Part shown: positions 51,201 through 63,200 of the stretch, in pieces
Numbering within the stretch: position 1 is the stretch's first letter
Layout: each line of letters opens with the position of its first letter
Assembly (NCBI RefSeq): GCF_040807025.1
Contig: NC_090942.1
Location: 194,922,247-194,986,246 of the forward strand
Length of the DNA stretch: 64,000 nucleotides
DNA from: Struthio camelus
Lineage: Eukaryota; Chordata; Aves; Struthioniformes; Struthionidae
Direction: 5' to 3'
Notes under the pieces: generated by a model
The model's input: the letters and a program-made list of their open reading frames with translations, nothing else
The model's database searches: none
What the model was told of the DNA's origin: nothing
Position numbers and translations under genes: made by a program

Positions 51201-54200
51201 TGTACAGGTCTGCCAAGATATTTTTCAGTCAGGATTGTGTGAAGTTTTCAGATGCGTGTAAGTGATAAAAGGGCTTTATTTATTTATTTTTTAAAGGATA
51301 ACTTTAGTGGTAGTCCATTTTCAGAAACATTTTGGGTTACATTGTTCTATGCTAGACCAAGTATATTGTAGTTATTGATAGCACATAAAAGATTATTCTC
51401 AAATAATTAAAACTGAGCAACAGTTGCTAAAATAAGTACATTTTCTTATGCAAAAGTCTGAATTTTTAACTATGTTACTTTGATTTCCCAACAGGTAGTG
51501 CAACTTACTGAGTTTATACTGTATCTAGCACAACTTGATACAATGATTTATAAATATTCATTAAAATGACCTAAAACCCCTGCACAATAAATAAGTACGA
51601 TTATATTTAACTTATGACTGTACAGCTGTGATAAATAATTAATTCCAAATCAAATAGCTATTGATTTGCACTTTTTAGGTGGGAGAGCTTGAGTTGTTTC
51701 TGTTGAGTGCTTGATTATACTGGCCTTGTACTTGATTTAAATTGGAACACTAGTTCACTGATAGCTGATGCCAGAATAACTACATGCCCAGCTATTAAGG
51801 TAACATTTACACATAGTATAGGCAATACTCCTTGGCTTATATCAAACTCTGTTCTCTGAAGGGCATTCTATAAGCAATGTTGAGATATCAAGGAGATTTA
51901 TTTACTTTTCTTAGACTACTTAGAATACTAGCTGTATAATACTTAATACTCCACAGGATTAATTCTTCCCTTGTATAACTCTATGGGCTTCAAAGGAGTT
52001 TTACAAAGTGTAGGTATAGCCCAATTTATGTAAACTATACAAGTAATCTGAAAACACTTAATCTTCAGAACAAAGAATATGTTTCAATACAGTATCTTAT
52101 GCACTTTGTTGCAAACTACACTTACTTGCTCATGACATTTTTATCTGGCTGTACATGTTAAAAGATTAGATTATGATTCTGTCTATTTAAAATAATATGA
52201 CTAATAAAATAACTCAGATAGCTTAAATAGCTTGTTATATACTCCACATCTGATTTTATCATACCATCAATATGCGGCATAGTGACTGTCAGTTTGATGA
52301 GATTGGCATAATCTGGATCTTCTGGGCCAGTATAACGCAATTTGGCAGAGAATGGTTCTGCTCCAACTACTCCTGACATACGAGGTTGACAAAGACCTAA
52401 TGGAAAACGGAGGAAGCAACTTTATGTTTAGAGAAAATAATCCGTACTTTGCGTTGCATTAATTTTGGAAGCATTTTTTCCACTGCATAGATTTTCAAAA
52501 CAAGGAGAATTTTCTGGAATGACAGGTAAATGCTTTGGGCAACATTTATCAGAGGTTTGAACAGGAACAGAAACCATTACTTGATCAACTGGATCACATT
52601 CTCAAAACCAGGTGATGGCACTGCACTTGTATATATTCAGTTGCATATGTCACTATAATTGCAAAGTAAGTGGCAGGTACCATAGTTCCTTATTGAAGTC
52701 CTCAGGTACATATTATCCCTTAATTCCTCCCACCCCCTTAAACACATACTTAGCCTTATGGAAAATATCTCATCAGTATTCAGTTGCTTTTGGCACTGGA
52801 TTAGAGTGTGAACCTATATATGCCTTCATATATGCCTATGAGCCTCCTATTATTAGAGTCATAGTGTCATAAACTAATTTGAGTTGGAAGGGAATTTTCT
52901 GGAAGTCATCTGATACAACCCTATGCTCAAGGTAGAGCCAGCTTCAAAGTCAAACCAGATTGTACAAGGCTTTGTCCAGCAGAGTTCTGAATTCCTCTAA
53001 GGATGGAGAATCTATAGTTTCCTTCTGTTCCTGTGTTAGTTTTTGCAGCCTCTTCCAGTATTGGTTCTAATTTGTAAAACCAGCAGATGAGGTTTGGATT
53101 ATGCTAACCATATGACCAGAGATCCACGCAATTTCTAGTCACATGGTTCAAAGCAGTGGTGTCTTCATCCTGCTCTCATGAATTGTAGCACACTGTCATG
53201 GGATGGCCAAAGGATCTCAAGGTCCTCTAAAAAAGAAGCTTGCAGAAGTGAAACATAAGAACAGTGCTCTTAGCCCATGTTCTGCTTTTCGCCTGTGTGA
53301 GTACGACAAAAGAGGAACGGAGGGCCTCATCGTCTGGTAGACTCATTTGGCTCAAGGCGCTAAGTTGGAACCTTCTGGTGTGAGGGAAAACAAAACCTCT
53401 GCACAAATGATGGCTCATTTTTTCTCAAATACAAGTCACATGCTAAAGAGGCTAAAATTCAATTTTTTGCACAGTCTGAATTCCTTCTGAGAATCTACTT
53501 TATGCACTGGAGGTCAAACACCCTCAAAGTTGAAAATATTCAGGATTTTGTGCAGTTTGTTTAACCATTAACCTTCTTTCTAAATAGCATCTAGCACTAT
53601 TTAACTTTTTCTCCTTATGTTGTGCATGTTCTTCAGAACTGTTGACTTCTACATAATGAGTTAGCTCAGGTATTACAAGGAATACACTTAATAGCAGTTC
53701 AGTGCTGGGCTCAGGCCAATTAGCCCTGCTAATTTGTCTGTTTCACATAACCAGACTAGCTCACTCAGCAACTGGTTGCCTGTCTTTAAAAAGCATAGCC
53801 CTGCATCTTAGAGACAATACCCTTAGATGGAGTCCTCTTTTGGTTGTAGGATCCTTGATAGCACAGACAAAGTTTAATTGAGCCTACAGCCAAAATGTGG
53901 AATAAAGGAATTGAGTAAATAAAATTCCGTACAATAGATGGAATTCAAGTTCCTTAAAGCCCTGACTTGGTAGACATCAAATGTTTTAACTTAAATAGTT
54001 AGCTGGAAAGGCTGAGGAAATTAAAATGATAATGCAAATGAAGCACCATGTAATTTATATATACTGAAAGACCTTACGAAAAATAGAATAGTTGATGACA
54101 GAAAAATATGTATTATCTGCAGAAGGGTAATAAAATTCATTTTGAAAATTTACTTTGATTGCTGACAATAACTCATTGTCCAGATTATACAATAATCAAA

Positions 54201-57200
54201 AGTATCTGCATTTTCTAGGATGAAATAACCTATGCCACCAGATCATGTGCATACTAGCTCTCCACCCCAATTTGTAATGCTATTCACTATATAAGTGTCA
54301 CGAAAACAGCTGGCTGGGCAAACGAGGTAGACTAGAATATCTCCACTGACTGAAAGCATGTAGCATCAGTTCAACCTTTATTAGTTATCAGAGAATCAGA
54401 AAGAGAGAGAGAGAGGGAAAGAAAGAGAGAAAGAGAGTAAGATAAAAGAGACGTGAATATTAGGGATAACCAAACTATAGAAAAAGTTTCAGTGCATGCC
54501 CTGTTATTGGCTACCACTTGTTTTCAATAACAGAACCAAATCAAACCCAGGTTTATCTCTGGTACAGATTCTCATGTACCTAGCAACGTATGAATGCTAA
54601 ACAAAGCTCTTCTTCTGGCTAGGTATTCATAACAGCACGCCCATGTGGATTCTCCAATGTCTAATAGGAGATAACCTCATACCGCAATATTACTACAGTT
54701 CCAAAGCCAACAGAAGCCAGGTTTCATTAATTCCAATGCACACTGAATACAGGTCTCCAGAACACGCGAGTCTGTTAGTGGCGAACAATTTAAAGATGAC
54801 TAGCAGAGATGAAAACCATTCCCTTTATATACTTTTATGCTGTGTTGGGAAAATAGATTTTGCACTACTTCCAGCTTTCTCTCTGCCCACAAAGATAGTT
54901 TTTCCCTTTAGCAGTCAAAGTTAAGGTTTTTCTGAGTCTGGAAATCTGTATGAACAACTGAAAAAAAGGTAAGATTGTGACATGAAAACTCCTTGTCATG
55001 TCACCAGAATTTTTTAGGATGGAATTTGGGATCAAAAAGTTGTTTGGGGGGGTTGCAGCTTGTGATGACGTCTTACCTTCTGATATGCTTATAGTCACAA
55101 TAGCACTCATAAGCTCAAGACCTTCACTCCCATCTGAATTCACAGCACGAGCTGCACACTGGACACGAGAGCCAGCTTGAAAGTAAATGGAGTCTAGTGT
55201 GATCATCTTGGAGGAAGTGAAGAAGGTATCAAAGTCAATCTCCTTCATGGGGCTAGTTACGCCATCAGGACCAGTGGGTGCACTCACAAGCCACCGATAT
55301 TGTGTCAGAGTATTATTGATGTTCTCACTGGCACATATCGAACCAGTCTTGTCAAAGTCTTCATATTTAGGATTGCAAGCCTGCAGAACAAGGCAGATGC
55401 GTAACAATTTATTTGCTTCATGGCAAAGGAATTTTAATTTATCAAGTCAGGAAACTCAGCAACATGGAACTGATAACTTCAGCAAATCTCTTAAGAAAAC
55501 ACCTTATTTTGACGGTGGTGCCTTTAGCACTGTTCTGTTAAATTAGAAGGTAGGTATAATTATGTTTATTAAAATGAAAAATATCATTAATTTAAATTAT
55601 GATTTACTGGTCAAAACCTAACATAGTTATGCAGGCACAAACTTCACTTCCGTATACTACTTTAACTTGAATGTCACTGTTTGATCCAATTCTGTAAATA
55701 TACTTTGCATTTCAAGTTTTGTTTTCTTGCTGCTTGTTTTGTATTTCAGGGAACCATTCCTGTGCATAATGAATGATGTCAGAAATAAACTGAAGGTGCA
55801 GATGGACCAAATTCTTCCTCAATCCATATGAATAGTCATACAAATTATTTAGTCACAAATCTGCAATGAATGAAGGCTGTGGTACTTCAATGACCAGTAT
55901 TCATTTTCAGTCTATGGCGTTCACTGAAAACAGCAGCCCATTTGTTATCTCTAGTGATTTTAACTGTACAAACTACATCTTAGTCAAGGCAATCCAGGAA
56001 ATAGTATACAGTCATGCAATCACAGACACTGTGTGTATATCAGATTGTTCTTGGTGATGGACAGGTGAAATATATTTTTCTGATTTTTGTATCCCAAAAA
56101 TTGATTTGGTATCCAAACAAACCAGATCAGCTCTTAGGCCAGTTCTAGCTTAAACTCGTGTACCTTACAACAGTACAGACTAATACGGAGTGCCTTTCCT
56201 CTCTGTACTAATAATTAAAATATGTGCAATGATGATTAGACTGCAGTAGCTCTAAGCCTCCCTATTTCAGCAGAACTTTTAGAGACTCGGCTCCATTAAA
56301 GCATTTTTGCAGTGCTTAGCTGTTGGAGTGTGAGTGTACTATCTGACCTGGAATTGTAATGAACACAAAGAAGATTGGAGGCTATATTTGGCATTTACCG
56401 ATTTGCTTGTTTTCTAATTCTTCACTGTGAAAAGATAACTTTTTAAACTTCTTTGACAAGTGTAACAGCAAGCTTTTCCTTTTATGAGGCAATGATGGAA
56501 CTGTTTTTAAATCATATACTACTATTTTATATTTCACATTGCTTATCTGAATATTCTATGTAAAGAAAAAAAATGGTATCACACAGTCCTTGTAGCACAC
56601 ACTTTTAAATGAAAAAAACTTTATCTTAGGCAAATAAAGAGTGTTTGCTTTATGAGAGACACAGAACTGTGTTTTCTGTTCTGTAGGGATAAATACTATA
56701 TGAAAAAGGTGTCCTGCTTTGAAACAGTCCTTTACCCCATCTCACAGGCAATATAAATGCCAATTACTCCTTTGAACAAACCCATATAATGAACAAATCC
56801 ATACACACTGATCCTTCAAATAAATCCATATCCATTTATTGATCTTGTTCCATCTTTTCACATAGATACTCACTGTGATACAGATGACAGGATAGCCAGC
56901 TATGGGACTGATTCTATCTTTAGCTCTAGAAGTATCATCATATATCAAAAGGGATGCAACTTGAGGGACTGAGGGGAAGGTGACATCTGCCATGCTGTTC
57001 ATTTCTTCAATGTACACAATGGCCTTGGCTGACTGAAATGAAAAGACAGAAACAGTTCTCTGTGAATATTTAAATATTCTAGCTGAACCTTGATCAGAAC
57101 ATGTTTAGTCTTTGAAACACTGTCCCAAGACAAGTTATAAAACTGTTTGTGGAGTAACTGAAAAATGATTGAGGCACTGGAATCAGAGAATAACTGAGGC

Positions 57201-60200
57201 TGAAAGGGCCTGTGGAGATCTTCCTCCTTCTCCTGTCCCAAAAGCAAGGTCAAGTATAAGGTGTGTATATATATATATACACACACATATATGAAAGCAT
57301 ATTGCATATTTTTGAAAGCATATTGCAGATGATAAAAGCAAGTGTTAAAAGGAACTTTCTCTGATTCAGATAACTGAAGATACCAGACCATTTAACTTCC
57401 TGTTTCTCAGCATTCTTGAATTGCTTAAGTATTCTGGCAGAACTCCGATTTGCACTACATGCTTTAACTGCCTGGTAGAAATGTGGTATTTATCATTAAC
57501 AAAGGATGTATCTCCTCTCCGGCTACCTGGAGTCAGATCACTTAAAGTGTGATACTGATGAAGGGGCCGTAGAGTCTGAAGACTATTTTGTGGAGAATCA
57601 GAGGAAAATGTTGTTGTGTTAAAAGTATATATGATATAATGCCAGATTACAAGAATGTGTGGTTATTTCGGTTTTCGCAACAAGTACAGTATTAATACTT
57701 TTGACCGCAGAAGTTATATTTCATATGATTGCTGTTTTTGCAGTTTAGAGGTTATACTTTATTGCTGGCCACTGTATCCAAGAGAACAATAGTTTTTGGG
57801 ACTGATCTGATGAAGAGAATTCATCTGGAATAATATACTGAAGACTTCTGCTCTATATATGCTCTCGCTTTCTCTGTCACTTCATGAACTATACTGACAT
57901 GGGAACAAAATTCTTTGAATAGGTGCTACAGTGTCAGCTGGCATGATCCCCTTTAGCTTTTAAGTTACAAGCCAAGATGGCATGTATAAATCTTATATGA
58001 AGAATAAAGCTATGAGCTGAAAAGTAAAAAGAGATCTGTTTACCACATTTTGCTGTTGAACATTTTGCATTAATTATTTACCTGTATTTCTGCAACCATG
58101 TTCTCATCAGGCTTCAGGTGCACAGTGAAGGCTTCTCTCATCTCCCTAACTCCATCAAAGAGAACTTCAATCTCCACAAAGTGCTGTGTTTCACCCTCCT
58201 TAAACTCAATTTCTAAAAATGTAATTAAATATTTAAAAATACATCTTCTGATCGCAATAGTTAGGCTGTAACTCTAGGTTCAGTTAATACTTACTTTTCA
58301 AATTTCAAATGTTCATATGAGTTAATTTAGTTTATTCTATGAGATGCTAAAAATAATAATGAACAGCAGGTCACACATACATAAATCAATGAAAATGGAG
58401 CAACCTCATCATCATAAAAGAGATTTGCAAGGATCAGGATTTAGTCTAAGAGAACTTAATATTTTGAAAGGGATCTGCAATGAATTATTAAATCATTATT
58501 GGTAACATATGTGAATGACCGAAAGTTTATAGACTATTAAATAAATAGTATTTCTGGGGTTTAGTCAAACAATGCGTTTAAATACAACACTACGTAGCAA
58601 AAAATAAGGCATGAAGCCAGAGTTACAAAAAGAGGTACTATATTTTGAAAAGCCTTGTCTCTGAAAAGACTCCTGAGGACTTGGTGGGTGAAAAATTCAA
58701 TCTTAGCTGCCCTTGCACGGTTATTCTTGAATGCATTAGCTACTAACACTGAAGAAAAAATTAGGAAACTATTAACGATTCTGTATGAAATGGTTGAGAC
58801 TGATACAAAAACAGCAGATGCATTTCTAGTGTCTGTATTTTTGAAAGGATGCAAAAATAACTGAAGATGGTACAGAAACGACCCACAAAAATTATGTCAG
58901 GACTAAATGAAAAAAAAACCTTACAAAAAGTGACATGCTGATTAGTATATGTTAACACTAACATAGAGAAGAAATACTAATGAGCTCTGCACCCTAAAGA
59001 GTGAGGCATAATAGGCAGTAGTGGATGGCAGCTGAATTACATGTGTTTACGTGTGAAAGGCAACACAGATTTTATTATAAAGAGTGATAGGAACTCACCA
59101 GTGAAACAAAATACTAAGACACATTTATCATCTTCCAGTGCTTTGAAATATAGACTTGATGCCCTTTCTGAAGCGTTTGTTTTCTCTAATCAGAAGTTAT
59201 GAGGCTAAGTACAGAAGTACCTGGGGGAAACTCAGGGAACCTTGCAATCCACAGGAGTCAGATTAACTGGTCTAAGGATCCTTCTGCTATTAAACTATGA
59301 AATGACTCCTTGTGGTAATAAACATGCTGTTTGAGGGGTGAGAATTTTACTGAATTTCAGTTTGTGGCACTTTCTTTAGATAGGCGAGGCAAAGATGTGA
59401 GGGTTTGCCCCTGCAGCTGAATAGGCAGGCTCACTAAACCCACAAACGTTCCGAAAACTACGGGGAAATCCTGTAGATCACAGACCTTTCTCAAAGGCTT
59501 CTGGGCAGAGACCCCAAGCCTCTGTTGTTCTGCAGTAGCACATTTCCCCTCAGAGCTATGCTCCTGTGCACCATGAGTTGGTGCACAGAGTGGAGGAGGA
59601 ACCAAACTGTAAAGCAATGTTTATAGGGTCAGTATCAGCTGACACTAAAAATTCCTGTGGTTCTGAAGAAAGAGCAAAACACTGAAATGCAGGAGGCCAA
59701 GGGACTGGAATTAGCAAGCCCTAGGCTGATAATTTTCCTACTGCTAACAAGTTTTACCCTCAAATATCACTAGGGAAATGCCTCCCTTCCTGAGGAATTT
59801 AGAGATGATCCAATGTTGTTGCTGGATATTTAGAAATAAGTCATGTCTTTCAGCTGGACTGGATATCCAAATAGTTTTTTCAAAACTGCAAAAATACTCC
59901 AGCAATGAACGATTAGTATTAGGTCATGTGCTGGTATCACGTATTATCATAAATTTTAGAACAAAAAAAATTCATATTGCTAGAAACTCAATAGAGTCAT
60001 TCACCAAACTACCTGGGTGGGCTACCACTACAAAGAAATTTATCAGCCAAGAAATTTCACATTCTACTGCACAGTGTCTTTCCTCATTTATCACTAATGA
60101 GGAGCAGCAGGCATTGAATCACAGAGATACAGAAGGAAACTTTAATTATTTTGAAAGTAGAATAACAAATAAAAAGAGTTATTCATTCTTATATAATGCG

Positions 60201-63200
60201 AGAAGCCATTCGCTTAAGAAATTACAAGTTCACAGTCATACCCTATGGATAGGCGCTTCTGCAGAGTAATGATAAACTTTGCAAACGTTCCTAAGATAGC
60301 ACTCACACATTTTTCCTTCAGTTACTTGAACTGCAGGTTTTTTAGGAGGAGTCACAATTCCTTTGCAAATATCTTCACATATAGCTAATATTCCACAAAT
60401 AATTTGGCTGTTGTACACCACATGGGGCCGTGTCCACACCAGCATCAGACACTGGAAAATAACCTTGTGCTGGAAAATAACCTCAGAGCAGGGAGCAGGT
60501 TATGTCCAGCTCTCCGATGGTCAGAGAGACTGTAATGGAAATATGGGATGTATAACTTTGCTCTATAACATGCGAGATGGAGCTGTAATTCAGGATCTGC
60601 TACAGAGATCACAAAAGAATAACATAAAACAATAACTGGCACATTTTCCAAAAGACTGATGGTCTGGATCCCATCTTATGCCTTTACCAGAGGTGCATGC
60701 AAATTATTTTGCAGCCACCTCTTCTTAAGATAGGATGGGTTGATGGAGCCAGGTTTCTTATATTTGCGCCTGGAGTGCAGTTACACTATCGCTATAGCTA
60801 TACATGTACAAATATGATGGTCCGAGTGGCTGCTGAACCCAACTGAACAGCTAATTTACACAACCCACCTGAAGTTCTTTTCAAGTCTCATAACTAGATG
60901 AGGTAACCTTTCCCTAGTGTTTTGTTCTCCTTGTTGTCTGTCATCATTTTTTTCCTTATTGCAAAATACATTTCTAATCATATACTGACATTTCTGTCCT
61001 ACGTAGGTCGTAGTCTTATAATTCCTTTATCTTGTTTTACCTTTTCTCTCTCAAATGTTACTTTACTATTGATTGTAATTATTGGGTCAATCAACTACTG
61101 TTTACAGGATAATGCTATAAATACAATCTCCTCTTCAAATTTCAGTATCGAAGTTTTATGATCATAGAGTAGCGCATTTCCAATTATTATAAATCTATCA
61201 TTTATTAGTATAGCTGTTGCTCAAACTACAGTACTTATAAGGGCTGTTAAGACTCCATTCTTAATTACAGAGAGAACATTGCACATCCAGTTTTTGGGCA
61301 TTAGCTTTGAAAGCAATGGAATCCTGTTCCTATGGCCTTTTGACTTTGAACAGAAAAATATATTAATGGATGTGGTAAAGTATTCTATTCAAAAAGTTAT
61401 TTCATTCTTCAAATATTCTACTATACTCATGAATAAAAAAAAAAATAGGATGTGATACCTATCGGAGTGAAAGTAGGGGCATTTTCTTACCTTCTGATAT
61501 AGGGTGATAGTCTTCTCCGGAAGTAGCAGACCCATCCTTTGTATGAACTCTCACAACAGAAACCTTGGAACTGTCTCCCAGACGAAGCACTGGGATTTTT
61601 ACCACTGCTACTTGCCTTGAGTCCTTTGGTTCATTCACACTAAATTTAGTCTCACCAAACTTAATAATAGCTTCTGTAATTAGAGGAAAAATGTTTTTAG
61701 AGAAATACACAAACGGACTTCGAGATGCCAATTTGAAAGTAACAAAATAATTTCTTACTGTCTGCATCATCCTGAATCTTTATCAGGGTCTCATTTTGTT
61801 CACCAACAGAAGCACCAAAGAAAGAATCACTTCTTGGAGTGCCAAGGACCAGACGTAGTTCTTCCTCTTCTTCATGGAAAGTATCATCCATAAGCACAAG
61901 TGTGCAAGGCTTCTCAGTCTCACCTGCAATCATTATGAAGGTAACATCATGCAGAACTAGGGTGTTCTTTGCTGTATTACAGCACTTCTCTCCAAGTTCA
62001 TGGACCCACAGGCTGCTTCTGCTCTAGTTGGTCACCCACAAATCTACGTGTCTAAACATATTGAATGTTCTGACACTCTAGGAATAAGGAACTTAGGTCT
62101 TCTACAAGACAAATAAAAGTTGTAAGTGATATGCAGAGTATCTGGCTCCCAACGTGATGCTTAGTGGTTTCATCATCAGGAGAATGATTCCTACATCCCT
62201 GACAAAAAGAAGAGCACAGGGTACAAGAGACATGGGGCCAATTTACAATATTTTTCCATCACTATGCATGTAATAGTGATAAAGGCTCCTCAAGATGAAG
62301 GGAACGCAAAGAAGCAGGCCTAAGCTGAGGCACAGGTGTCTTCCCTTCATATGGACCTTGTGCTTTCTGCAGTGAAGAATTTGGTATTTGCCATCTACAT
62401 CTATGCAACATCTGGAATACTGACTGTGCTCATTATCTGAAGTGTTTTTTCCCCCTACAGAAACTAAATTATCCATTAAGAGAAAAAAAATCCAAAATAT
62501 TTATCCTGCTCATTTTTACAGGGGAAACATGAAGAAGACTGTACTGAAACTGCTGCATCTTAAATAGACTTGAGGAGTTTAGGGAAACAAGATATGATCC
62601 CAATATACCTCTTTGCTGGAGAAACAGTAGGGTGACACTAGAAGAAAAGAGGAAAAAAATCACCTCCTAATGGGCCTGTGTCTATTAATCCTGAAACGTG
62701 GGACTCTGGTTCCTGGTTGTGCAGAAGCAATAGCAAAGGCATGAAGTACATGATAGCATCAAAGCCTGAGGCCAGTTCCAAATGAAAGCAGATAGAACAA
62801 CTCACTCTTCAAAAGAGTTCATGCATACATGGTATATGTACATGCAAATGTGAAGCTTACCATTTCTGTGATAAGGGCATACCAAGGATTACAAACAGAT
62901 GACAATACTTGTTCAGGGCTTTGAAAAATATTGTGTGTGTAAACTGAACAGGTAAAAACACTCAGCTGTCTTCTGCAAAAACAGAGAGCATCAGGCAGTA
63001 TTCTTTCAAGTCAGAGTCACCTCGTTTATATGTTTTTCATCTCTAATGTGACAGCTCTGCAGAGAAGGACCTGGGAGTCCTGGTGGACAGCAAGTTAAGC
63101 ATGAGGCAGCAGTGTGCCCTTGTGGCCAAGAAGGCCAATGGGATCCTGGGCTGCATGAGGAAGAGAGTTGCCAGCAGGTCGAGGGAGGTGATCCTGCCCC

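Larger units (their letters stand above)
52397..55076 (-). other. FREM2: FREM2 intron
   Basis: 2.7 kb with a degraded CR1 (52856-53065) and a GA-rich tract (54395-54440). Confidence 0.8.
57033..58081 (-). other. FREM2: FREM2 intron
   Basis: 1.0 kb with a CR1-like remnant (57178-57240), a palindromic GT/TA/CA repeat (57261-57284) and two copies of TGAAAGCATATTGCA (57292 and 57313). Confidence 0.8.

Noticed and set aside
59778..60269. 163-codon plus-strand ORF as a hidden FREM2 exon or gene
   Set aside because: Wrong strand for FREM2, the exon phases on both sides already join, and the protein has no recognisable motif or conserved composition.
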